Shown here piece after piece: positions 16,065-23,859 of a stretch of DNA of 64,000 nucleotides (position 1 is its first letter; every line of letters begins with the position of its first letter). The notes under the pieces were generated by a model that made no database searches, was not told where the DNA came from, and saw only the letters and a program-made list of their open reading frames with translations. The position numbers and the translations under genes were made by a program. Source of the stretch: Mycobacterium sp. 852002-10029_SCH5224772. GTDB lineage: Bacteria; Actinomycetota; Actinomycetes; Mycobacteriales; Mycobacteriaceae. The stretch spans positions 1 to 64,000 of the forward strand of contig NZ_LZHT01000134.1 of the NCBI RefSeq assembly GCF_001667315.1, read 5' to 3'.

Positions 16065-19000
16065 ATGAACCACTCGTCCTTCGTGCACCTGCATAACCAC
16101 ACCGAGTACTCGATGTTGGACGGTGCCGCGAAGATCACGCCGATGCTCGCCGAGGTGGAGCGGCTGCAAATGCCCGCGGTCGGGATGACCGACCACGGAA
16201 ACATGTTCGGCGCCAGCGAGTTCTACAACGCCGCGGCCAAGGCCGGGATCAAACCGATCATCGGCGTCGAGGCCTACATCGCGCCGGCGTCGCGCTTCGA
16301 CACCCGGCGGATTCTGTGGGGTGACCCCGGCCAGAAGTCCGACGACGTCTCGGGCAGCGGCTCCTACACGCACATGACGATGGTGGCCGAGAACGCCACC
16401 GGCCTGCGCAACCTGTTCAAGCTGTCCTCGCTGGCGTCGTTCGAGGGCCAGCTCGGCAAGTGGTCGCGGATGGACGCCGAGATCATCGCCGAACACGCCG
16501 AGGGCATCATCGCCACCACCGGCTGCCCCTCGGGGGAGGTGCAGACCCGCCTTCGGTTGGGGCATGACCGCGAGGCGCTGGAGTCGGCCGCCAAGTGGCG
16601 CGAGATCTTCGGCGCCGACAACTACTTCCTCGAGCTGATGGACCACGGCCTGTCCATCGAGCAACGGGTCCGCGAAGGGCTGCTGGAGATCGGCCGCAAA
16701 CTGGGCATCCCGCCGCTGGCCACCAACGACTGCCACTACGTCACCCGCGACGCCGCGCACAACCACGAGGCGCTGCTGTGCGTGCAGACCGGCAAGACGC
16801 TCTCGGACCCGAACCGCTTCAAGTTCGACGGTGACGGCTACTACCTGAAGTCGGCCGCCGACATGCGCCGGATCTGGGACGACGCGGTCCCCGGCGCCTG
16901 CGACTCCACCCTGCTCATCGCCGAGCGGGTGCAGCCCTACGACGAGGTCTGGGCGCCCCGCGACCGGATGCCGATCTTCCCGGTGCCCGAGGGGCACGAC
17001 CAGGCGAGCTGGCTGCACCACGAGGTGATGGCCGGGCTGCAGCGGCGGTTCGGAGCCGACGTCGGCCAGGACTACATCGACCGGGCCGAGTACGAGATCA
17101 AGGTCATCTGCGACAAGGGTTTCCCGTCGTACTTCCTGATCGTCGCGGACCTGATCAATTACGCGCGGTCGGTCGACATCCGGGTCGGGCCGGGGCGCGG
17201 CTCGGCGGCGGGCTCGCTGGTGGCCTACTCGCTGGGCATCACCAACATCGACCCCATCCCGCACGGCCTGCTGTTCGAGCGCTTCCTCAACCCGGAACGC
17301 CCGTCGGCGCCCGACATCGACATCGACTTCGACGACCGTCGTCGCGGCGAGATGGTGCGCTACGCCGCCGACAAGTGGGGCTCCGACCGCGTCGCGCAGG
17401 TCATCACCTTCGGTACCATCAAAACCAAAGCGGCCCTGAAGGACTCGGCGCGCATCCACTACGGCCAGCCCGGGTTCGCCATCGCCGACCGGATCACCAA
17501 GGCGCTGCCGCCGCCGATCATGGCCAAGGACATTCCGCTGTCGGGGATCACCGATCCCGCCCACGAGCGATACAAGGAGGCCGCCGAGGTCCGCGGCCTG
17601 ATCGAAACCGACCCCGACGTCCGCACCATCTACCAGACCGCCCGCGGCCTGGAGGGCCTGATCCGCAACGCCGGCGTGCACGCGTGCGCGGTGATCATGA
17701 GCAGCGAGCCGCTGACCGAGGCCATCCCGCTGTGGAAGCGGCCGCAGGACGGCGCCGTCATCACCGGCTGGGACTACCCGTCGTGTGAGGCCATCGGCCT
17801 GCTGAAGATGGACTTCCTGGGCCTGCGCAACCTGACGATCATCGGCGACGCCCTGGATAACATCAAGGCCAACAGGGGAATCGACCTCGACCTGGAAACC
17901 GTGCCGCTGGACGACAAGCCCACCTACGAGCTGCTGGGCCGGGGCGACACCCTGGGCGTGTTCCAGCTCGACGGCGGCCCGATGCGCGATCTGCTGCGCC
18001 GCATGCAGCCCACCGAGTTCAACGACATCGTCGCGGTGCTGGCCCTGTACCGCCCCGGCCCGATGGGCATGAACGCCCACAACGACTACGCCGACCGCAA
18101 GAACGCGCGACAGCCGATCAAGCCCATTCACCCGGAGCTCGAGGAGCCGCTGCGCGAGATCCTTTCCGAGACTCACGGTTTGATCGTCTACCAAGAGCAG
18201 ATCATGCTCATCGCCCAGAAGGTCGCCTCCTACACCATGGGTAAGGCCGACGCGCTGCGTAAGGCGATGGGGAAGAAGAAGCTCGAGGTGCTCGAGGCCG
18301 AGTACAAGGGCTTCTACGAGGGCATGACCGCCAACGGATTCTCCGAAAAAGCGGTGAAGGCGTTGTGGGACACCATCCTTCCGTTCGCCGGGTATGCGTT
18401 CAACAAGTCGCACGCGGCCGGCTACGGCCTGGTCTCGTATTGGACCGCCTATCTCAAGGCCAACTATCCGGCCGAGTACATGGCCGGGCTGCTGACCTCG
18501 GTGGGTGACGACAAGGACAAGGCCGCCGTCTACCTCGCCGACTGCCGCAAGCTGGGCATCACGGTGCTGCCGCCCGACGTCAACGAGTCGCTGGTGAACT
18601 TCGCCTCGGTCGGAACGGACATCCGCTTCGGGCTGGGCGCGGTGCGCAATGTCGGTGCCAACGTGGTGGGCTCGCTGATCGGCACCCGCAACGGCAAGGG
18701 CAAGTTCACCGACTTCTCGGACTACCTGAACAAGATCGACATCGCCGCCTGCAACAAGAAGGTGACCGAGTCGCTGATCAAGGCCGGCGCCTTCGACTCG
18801 CTCGGGCATGCCCGCAAGGGCCTGTTCCTGGTGCACACCGACGCGGTCGATTCGGTGCTGGGCACCAAGAAGGCCGAGGCGATAGGCCAGTTCGACCTGT
18901 TCGGCGGTGATGACGGTTGCACCGAATCGGTGTTCACCATCAAGGTGCCCGACGACGAGTGGGAGGACAAGCACAAGCTCGCGCTGGAGCGGGAGATGCT

Positions 19001-19598
19001 GGGCCTGTACGTGTCCGGGCACCCGCTCAACGGGGTGGCGCACCTGCTGGCCGCGCAGGTGGACACCCAGATCCCGGCCATCCTCGACGGCGATGTGGCC
19101 AACGAGACCCAGGTACGGGTGGGCGGCATCCTCGCATCGGTCAACCGGCGGGTCAACAAGAACGGGATGCCCTGGGCGTCAGCGCAATTGGAGGACCTCA
19201 CCGGTGGCATCGAGGTGATGTTCTTCCCGCACGCGTATTCCAGCTACGGCGCCGACATCGCCGATGACACCGTCGTGCTGATCAACGCCAAGGTGGCCAT
19301 CCGCGACGACCGGATCAGCCTGATCGCCAACGAGCTTGTGGTGCCGGACTTTTCCACCGCCCAGGCGAACCGGCCGATCGCGGTCAGCCTGCCCACGCGG
19401 CAGTGCACCATCGACAAGGTCAGCGCGCTCAAGCAGGTGCTGGCCCGCCACCCAGGGACCTCGCAGGTGCACCTGCGGCTGATCAGCGGTGACCGGATCA
19501 CCACGCTGGAACTCGATGCGTCGCTGCGGGTGACGCCGTCGCCGGCGTTGATGGGCGATCTCAAGGAACTGCTCGGCCCGGGCTGCCTGGGCGGCTAG
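16065..19598 (+). CDS. dnaE1: DNA polymerase III alpha subunit (replicative)
   Basis: The 1177-aa replicative C-family polymerase. The N-terminal PHP domain has HLHNH (8-12) and TDHGNMFG metal motifs intact; in mycobacteria this domain is the active 3'-5' proofreading exonuclease. The palm carries PDIDIDFDD with catalytic Asp417 and Asp419. FNKSHAAGYG and other finger motifs follow, then a helix-hairpin-helix region and a C-terminal OB fold (VRVGGILASVNRR... to about 1090). Length and sequence agree with M. tuberculosis DnaE1. The ATG at 16065 gives MNHSSFVHLHNH, with a -10 nine bases upstream. The gene is followed by tandem palindromes at 19611-19670. Confidence 0.98.
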   Translation: MNHSSFVHLHNHTEYSMLDGAAKITPMLAEVERLQMPAVGMTDHGNMFGASEFYNAAAKAGIKPIIGVEAYIAPASRFDTRRILWGDPGQKSDDVSGSGSYTHMTMVAENATGLRNLFKLSSLASFEGQLGKWSRMDAEIIAEHAEGIIATTGCPSGEVQTRLRLGHDREALESAAKWREIFGADNYFLELMDHGLSIEQRVREGLLEIGRKLGIPPLATNDCHYVTRDAAHNHEALLCVQTGKTLSDPNRFKFDGDGYYLKSAADMRRIWDDAVPGACDSTLLIAERVQPYDEVWAPRDRMPIFPVPEGHDQASWLHHEVMAGLQRRFGADVGQDYIDRAEYEIKVICDKGFPSYFLIVADLINYARSVDIRVGPGRGSAAGSLVAYSLGITNIDPIPHGLLFERFLNPERPSAPDIDIDFDDRRRGEMVRYAADKWGSDRVAQVITFGTIKTKAALKDSARIHYGQPGFAIADRITKALPPPIMAKDIPLSGITDPAHERYKEAAEVRGLIETDPDVRTIYQTARGLEGLIRNAGVHACAVIMSSEPLTEAIPLWKRPQDGAVITGWDYPSCEAIGLLKMDFLGLRNLTIIGDALDNIKANRGIDLDLETVPLDDKPTYELLGRGDTLGVFQLDGGPMRDLLRRMQPTEFNDIVAVLALYRPGPMGMNAHNDYADRKNARQPIKPIHPELEEPLREILSETHGLIVYQEQIMLIAQKVASYTMGKADALRKAMGKKKLEVLEAEYKGFYEGMTANGFSEKAVKALWDTILPFAGYAFNKSHAAGYGLVSYWTAYLKANYPAEYMAGLLTSVGDDKDKAAVYLADCRKLGITVLPPDVNESLVNFASVGTDIRFGLGAVRNVGANVVGSLIGTRNGKGKFTDFSDYLNKIDIAACNKKVTESLIKAGAFDSLGHARKGLFLVHTDAVDSVLGTKKAEAIGQFDLFGGDDGCTESVFTIKVPDDEWEDKHKLALEREMLGLYVSGHPLNGVAHLLAAQVDTQIPAILDGDVANETQVRVGGILASVNRRVNKNGMPWASAQLEDLTGGIEVMFFPHAYSSYGADIADDTVVLINAKVAIRDDRISLIANELVVPDFSTAQANRPIAVSLPTRQCTIDKVSALKQVLARHPGTSQVHLRLISGDRITTLELDASLRVTPSPALMGDLKELLGPGCLGG

Positions 19599-19610
19599 CG
19601 GTAGCCATCG

Positions 19611-19670
19611 CCGACTGTGCGGCCAGCCGCACGCTCGCGCCCGACTGTGCGGCCGGCCGCACACTCGCGG
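19611..19670. terminator. Two tandem 30-bp palindromic units between convergent genes
   Basis: Units 19611-19640 and 19641-19670 differ at only three positions. The second contains an uninterrupted 18-bp palindrome TGTGCGGCCGGCCGCACA (19646-19663); the first has one mismatch in the same element. They lie between the dnaE1 stop and the stop of the convergent metallo-hydrolase. GC-rich hairpins without U-tracts are usual for mycobacterial terminators, so a bidirectional terminator is plausible. They could equally be a small repetitive element. Confidence 0.6.
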
Positions 19671-19675
19671 CGCGA

Positions 19676-20614
19676 TCAGGGCAAGGCCAGCACCGCCTGG
19701 TGGTCGTGAGTCGGGATGATCGTGACCGCGTGCCGCGCCAGGTGCAGGCGCTGGAGCGTCTTGAAGGCCTCCTCGCGATCCTCGTCCACCAAATTGCCTG
19801 GGTAGCTTGACTTCTGCCGGACCTTGTCGATCTGCAACCGGTGCCAGGCGGCGTCGCCGGCGATCAAGATCCATCCCCGCTGGGTGTGGGCGAGCACCCC
19901 GACACTGCCCGGCGTGTGACCGGCCAGATCCACCAAAAGCACCGACCGGTCGCCGAACAGATCGTGGCTTGCGGTGAAGGTCAGCACCGGCGGCCCGTCC
20001 AGCTCGTATTCGCTGATCGCCCGGCCGCGCAGCGAATCGCGCACGCCGCCGACGGGCGCGACGGAGCCCGAAGCGATCCAATCGTGTTCGCGGCGGTGCA
20101 GGTGCACGGGAAGGTCCGGCAGGTCGAGCAGACCCGACACGTGGTCCCAGTGCGCGTGGGTGGGCACGGCGAAATCCAGCGTCGGCGCATCGGGTAGATG
20201 GGACAGTGCCGTGACGGTGGGGATGGTGCTGTCCGGCGGACGGACCGCGACCCGCAGCACCGCGGGCAGCTGGGCGATCGCGCGGTGCTCGGCGTCGAGG
20301 CACACCGCGGGATCGACGATGAACGTGGCCTGCGGGTGAGTGATGAGGAACGACGTCAGCGAGTTCTCGATGCGGGCCGGTGTGAAGGTGCCCTCGACGA
20401 TGGCGGCCGTCGGCACCCGGCGCGGCACCTGGGGCAGCGCCCGCACGGTCACGGCGCGGCCGGTGTCCGGCAGCCCCGCGTCGACGACGCTGCGCACGAA
20501 CCGTTCGTCGGGCCGCTTCGGACGCACCATCCCTCGCACGAGTCCTGCTGCGGCGCTGCAGCATTGGCGAAGGGTGGGGGAGCGGACGGGGTCCGGCATC
20601 GCGGTGCGCGTCAT
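19676..20614 (-). CDS. Metallo-beta-lactamase-fold hydrolase
   Basis: A 312-aa binuclear-zinc hydrolase. THAHWDH (152-158) is the HxHxDH metal motif; GHTPGS supplies the next histidine, GDAAWH the bridging aspartate and PTHDHQ the last histidine. This pattern fits lactonases, glyoxalase II-like thioesterases and related enzymes, not classical beta-lactamases. The ATG at 20614 overlaps the stop of the upstream split-barrel gene as ATGA, which decides the start and indicates translational coupling. The locus faces a MerR regulator and a VOC protein, which suggests detoxification of a reactive metabolite (inference). Confidence 0.87.
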   Translation of the reverse strand: MTRTAMPDPVRSPTLRQCCSAAAGLVRGMVRPKRPDERFVRSVVDAGLPDTGRAVTVRALPQVPRRVPTAAIVEGTFTPARIENSLTSFLITHPQATFIVDPAVCLDAEHRAIAQLPAVLRVAVRPPDSTIPTVTALSHLPDAPTLDFAVPTHAHWDHVSGLLDLPDLPVHLHRREHDWIASGSVAPVGGVRDSLRGRAISEYELDGPPVLTFTASHDLFGDRSVLLVDLAGHTPGSVGVLAHTQRGWILIAGDAAWHRLQIDKVRQKSSYPGNLVDEDREEAFKTLQRLHLARHAVTIIPTHDHQAVLALP

Positions 20615-21057
20615 GGCAGTTCCACCCGGACGATCACACTGTCCGGCCACACCCCGCCGTCGCGGGCGCGCCGCACTTTCTCGCGCACGCACAGCTCCTG
20701 GTGCACGTTCGTCACGCCCGGGACCTTGATCAGCGGCACGATGTTCCATTGCCAGCCGTACCGGCGCCGCAGCACCCGGTTGGCCCGTTCGGCGTCGGCG
20801 CCGGACAGGACGGTGGCGCGGCCCGCCAGCGTCCTCGCGCCCGGGCGGACCCGGCCCCGGTAATCGCAGGCCGCGAGTTCGACGTCGCCGCGCGCGGCCA
20901 GCCGCCTGGTCTTCGGGCCCGCCTTGGTTCGGAACAACAAGCCGTCGGCGTCGAACGCGAACCAGACCGGGGTGTCGACGGGAGTGCCGTCGCGGCGAAA
21001 GGACCGGAGCAGGGCATAGCGGGAACCGTCCAGTTCCGCTCGTGAGGTGATAGCCAT
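20611..21057 (-). CDS. PNPOx-like split beta-barrel protein (F420-binding Rv2061 type)
   Basis: A 148-aa flavin/deazaflavin-binding split-barrel protein. RYALLRSFRRDGTPVDTPVWFAFD, the FRTKAGPKTRRLAARGDVELAACD block and the RYGWQWN segment resemble the mycobacterial Rv2061-type group of PPOX proteins, which bind F420. The chosen start is ATG 21057 (MAITSRAEL); a TTG at 21069 would add four residues but lies inside the operator region. It is the first gene of a two-gene unit with the metallo-hydrolase (4-bp overlap) and is divergent from the MerR gene across a 24-bp dyad. Confidence 0.8.
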   Translation of the reverse strand: MAITSRAELDGSRYALLRSFRRDGTPVDTPVWFAFDADGLLFRTKAGPKTRRLAARGDVELAACDYRGRVRPGARTLAGRATVLSGADAERANRVLRRRYGWQWNIVPLIKVPGVTNVHQELCVREKVRRARDGGVWPDSVIVRVELP

Positions 21058-21069
21058 AACCACAGTCAA

Positions 21070-21093
21070 TGACTTAGAGTTGACTCTAAGTCA
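21070..21093. promoter_or_regulatory. MerR-type operator dyad in a divergent promoter
   Basis: TGACTTAGAGT and ACTCTAAGTCA form a perfect 11-bp inverted repeat around a 2-bp centre (TG). The site lies between the divergent split-barrel gene (start 21057) and the merR gene (start 21118). This is the position and symmetry expected of a MerR-family operator. TTGACT is present on both strands within or next to the dyad and may serve as -35. Confidence 0.75.
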
Positions 21094-21117
21094 AGCACCA
21101 AATCCTCGGGAGGCGCG

Positions 21118-21519
21118 GTGGCCGGTGGCCGCACGATCGGTGAGATCTCCCGCGAAACCGGGGTCGCCGCGACGACCCTGCGCTACTACGAGCAGATCGG
21201 CCTGGTGCCCGAGCCGACGCGACTGGGCGGTCAGCGTCGCTACGACGACTCGATCCTGTCCCGGCTCGAGGTGATCGCGCTGTGCAAGGCCGCGGGGTTC
21301 TCGCTCGACGAGATCCAGCTGCTGTTCGCCGACGACGCGCCGGGACGGCCGGCCAGCCGCGCTCTCGCCGAGGCCAAGCTCGCCGAGATCGACGCCCAAC
21401 TGGAGTCGCTGGCGCGGGCCCGGGCCGTGATCGAGTGGGGGATGCGTTGCACCTGCCCGTCAATTGACGCCTGTACCTGCGGTATTCACCCACCCCACCC
21501 CGCCAAGGAGCAGTCATGA
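21118..21519 (+). CDS. MerR-family transcriptional regulator with a C-terminal cysteine cluster (SoxR-like)
   Basis: A 133-aa regulator. The winged helix-turn-helix is at residues 5-47 (IGEISRETGVAATTLRYYEQIGL, then RRYDDS), followed by the dimerisation helix (about 85-108). The C-terminal effector region has Cys111-x-Cys113-x5-Cys119-x-Cys121 in WGMRCTCPSIDACTCGIH. SoxR holds [2Fe-2S] with C-x2-C-x-C-x5-C; here the first SoxR cysteine is missing but an extra one follows, so the ligand set differs. It may sense redox state, electrophiles or a metal. GTG 21118 has GGGAGG 4 nt upstream. Its stop overlaps the VOC gene ATG. Confidence 0.88.
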   Translation: MAGGRTIGEISRETGVAATTLRYYEQIGLVPEPTRLGGQRRYDDSILSRLEVIALCKAAGFSLDEIQLLFADDAPGRPASRALAEAKLAEIDAQLESLARARAVIEWGMRCTCPSIDACTCGIHPPHPAKEQS

Positions 21520-21992
21520 GCCAACCGCACCCCCTCGCCGTGCAGAACTTCTCGCACGTCTGCATCGGCGTCTCCGACATCGAGGCGTCCCTAGCCTTCT
21601 ACACCGCGGTGCTGGGCATGGACGTCGTCTTCGACGTCGAACTCGAGGGCGCCGGACTGGATTCGGTGACCGGCGGGGCCGCCCAGCAGGGCCGCATGAT
21701 CGGCGGGCTGATCGGGGCCGCGATGGTCGAGCTGCTGTCGCTGGGTACGGTGCCCGAGTGCCCCAGCGGACCGCACCTGGGATACACCAACATCTCGTTC
21801 CGGGTCGACGATCTCGACGCGGCCCACGACGCCGTGGCGCGCCTGCACCCCGGCGTGCGGGCCGACCCGCCCGTCGATATCGGGGGAGTGCGGATGTTCT
21901 TCATCTACGACCCCGACGACACACCGATCGAGCTGCTGGAATTGCCCGCCGGTGTGACGAGCACGGTACAGCTCTGGCGCCCCGGCAGCTGA
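21516..21992 (+). CDS. Vicinal oxygen chelate (glyoxalase/bleomycin resistance) family protein
   Basis: A 158-aa two-module VOC fold. SHVCIGVSDIEASLAFYTAVLGM is the first beta-alpha-beta unit and NISFRVDDLDAAHDAVARL the second; FIYDPDDTPIELLEL carries the C-terminal glutamate ligand. Candidate metal ligands are the His in SHVCIGV and Glu residues in MVELL and IELLEL; the fourth position appears to be Asn. It is translationally coupled to the upstream merR gene (ATGA overlap), so it is probably under the same control. Substrate unknown; glutathione or mycothiol adducts are possible by family. Confidence 0.85.
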   Translation: MSQPHPLAVQNFSHVCIGVSDIEASLAFYTAVLGMDVVFDVELEGAGLDSVTGGAAQQGRMIGGLIGAAMVELLSLGTVPECPSGPHLGYTNISFRVDDLDAAHDAVARLHPGVRADPPVDIGGVRMFFIYDPDDTPIELLELPAGVTSTVQLWRPGS

Positions 21993-22020
21993 AAACGTAT
22001 CCGCGCCCTGGGCACCGACG

Positions 22021-22026
22021 TACGCT
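22021..22026 (+). promoter_or_regulatory. Leaderless -10 of fadD11-plsB1
   Basis: TACGCT is followed by 6 nt and then the fadD11 ATG at 22033. Confidence 0.55.
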
Positions 22027-22032
22027 ACGGAA

Positions 22033-23859
22033 ATGACGACAGCCGAGCATCCGGCCACCCTGTGCGAGGCGTTCCAGCGCACCGCCGCGATCGACCCGGA
22101 TGCGGTCGCGCTGCGGACGCCCGGCGACACCCAGACGTTGACATGGCGAGAGCTCGCGGCGCAGGTGCGCAAGGTCGCCGCCGGCCTCGCGGGCCTGGGG
22201 GTGCGCCGCGGCGACACGGTGTCGCTGATGATGGCCAACCGGATCGAGTTCTACCCCTTCGAAATCGGTGCCCAACACCTTGGCGCCACATCGTTTTCGG
22301 TGTACAGCACGTTGCCGGCCGAGCAGCTGACGTATCTGTTCGACAATGCCGGCACCAAGGTCGCCATCTGCGAGGCGCAGTACGTGGACCGCATCCGGGC
22401 CAGCGGCGCACCCGTCGAGCACATCGTCTGCGTCGACGGTTCGCCGCCCGGCACCCTCTCGGTGGAAGACCTGTATGGCTCCGCCCCAACGGATTTCGAC
22501 TTCGAGTCCACCTGGCGGGCAGTGCAACCCGACGACGTCGCCACCCTCATCTACACCTCCGGGACTACCGGAAACCCCAAGGGCGTGGAGATGACTCACG
22601 CCAACCTGCTGTTCGAGATGTATGCCCTCGACGCCGTCCTGCCGAGCCAGTACGCCGACCGGGTCACGTCGTTTCTGCCGACGGCGCACATCGCCGACCG
22701 GGTGATGGGCCTGTACAGCCTGGAGGTGTTCGGCGCTCAGATCACCGTGGTTTCCGACCCGCGCGCCATCGCCGCCGCGCTGCCCGACGCGCGTCCCACC
22801 GTGTGGGGTGCCGTGCCGCGGGTATGGGAAAAGCTCAAGGCCGGAATCGAATTCACGATCGCCAACGAGCAGGACGATGTCACACGCCAGGCGTTGCAAT
22901 GGGCGATGTCGGTGGCCGCCAGGCGTGCCGCCGCCCTGGTGGCCGGGGAGGCGATGCCGGATGACCTGGTCGCCGAATGGGCCAAGGCCGACGAGCTGGT
23001 GCTGTCGAAACTGCGCGAGCGGCTCGGCTTCGGCGAATTGCGCTGGGCGGTCTCGGGTGCGGCGCCGATCCCCAAGGAGACGCTGGCCTTCTTCGCCGGC
23101 ATCGGCATTCCGATCGCCGAGGTCTGGGGGATGTCGGAGCTGAGCTGCGTCGCCACCGTCAGCCACCCCCGCGAGGCGCGCCTGGGCTCGGTCGGCAAGC
23201 TGCTCCCCGGGCTGGAGGGCAAGATCGCTGAGGACGGCGAGTTTCTGGTGCGCGGCCCGCTGGTGATGAAGGGCTACCGCAAGGAGCCGGCGAAGACGGC
23301 CGAGGCGATCGACGCCGACGGCTGGCTGCACACCGGCGACATCCTCGAGGCCGACACGCAGGGCTATCTGCGGGTGGTGGACCGCAAGAAGGAGCTGATC
23401 ATCAACGCGGCGGGAAAGAACATGTCACCGGCCAACATTGAGAACTCCATCCTGGCTGCCTGCCCGATGGTCGGGGTGATGATCACCGTCGGCGACGGAC
23501 GGCCCTACAACACCGCGCTCATGGTGTTCGACGCCGACTCGGTCGGCCCGTATGCCGCCCAACGCGGACTGTCCGACGCGTCACCCGCCGCGCTAGCGGC
23601 CGACCCCGAGGTCGTCGCTCAGATTTCCGCCGGGGTGGCGGCGGGCAACGCCAAACTCTCCCGGGTGGAACAGATCAAACGGTTCCGCATCCTGCCCACG
23701 CTGTGGGAGCCCGGCGGCGACGAGATCACGCTGACGATGAAGCTCAAGCGCAAGCCGATCATGTCGAAGTACGCCGAGGAGATCGAGCAGCTCTACGCGC
23801 CTGACCCGCATCCGGAGGTGCACGAGCCTTCCGGCGCCGCAACGGTGCAGCCGGCATGA
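22033..23859 (+). CDS. fadD11: Long-chain fatty-acid-CoA ligase
   Basis: A 608-aa ANL-superfamily enzyme that activates fatty acids via acyl-AMP to acyl-CoA. The ATP-binding P-loop YTSGTTGNPKG starts at Tyr174; GWLHTGDI (about 435) and the KKELIINAAGKNMSPANIE hinge/A8 region (from about 452) are intact. The C-terminal PTLWEPGGDEITLTMKLKRKPI segment carries the catalytic lysine region. In M. tuberculosis the equivalent fadD11 is split by a frameshift (fadD11.1/fadD11); here it is one open frame. Its stop overlaps plsB1 by 4 bp, so acyl-CoA made here is likely used for phospholipid synthesis. Confidence 0.95.
   Translation: MTTAEHPATLCEAFQRTAAIDPDAVALRTPGDTQTLTWRELAAQVRKVAAGLAGLGVRRGDTVSLMMANRIEFYPFEIGAQHLGATSFSVYSTLPAEQLTYLFDNAGTKVAICEAQYVDRIRASGAPVEHIVCVDGSPPGTLSVEDLYGSAPTDFDFESTWRAVQPDDVATLIYTSGTTGNPKGVEMTHANLLFEMYALDAVLPSQYADRVTSFLPTAHIADRVMGLYSLEVFGAQITVVSDPRAIAAALPDARPTVWGAVPRVWEKLKAGIEFTIANEQDDVTRQALQWAMSVAARRAAALVAGEAMPDDLVAEWAKADELVLSKLRERLGFGELRWAVSGAAPIPKETLAFFAGIGIPIAEVWGMSELSCVATVSHPREARLGSVGKLLPGLEGKIAEDGEFLVRGPLVMKGYRKEPAKTAEAIDADGWLHTGDILEADTQGYLRVVDRKKELIINAAGKNMSPANIENSILAACPMVGVMITVGDGRPYNTALMVFDADSVGPYAAQRGLSDASPAALAADPEVVAQISAGVAAGNAKLSRVEQIKRFRILPTLWEPGGDEITLTMKLKRKPIMSKYAEEIEQLYAPDPHPEVHEPSGAATVQPA

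Noticed and set aside
16047..19043. A 998-codon open frame on the strand opposite dnaE1
   Set aside because: It is the antisense shadow of a well-conserved dnaE1 at high GC; its translation is rich in Val, Gly, Arg and His and has no domain.
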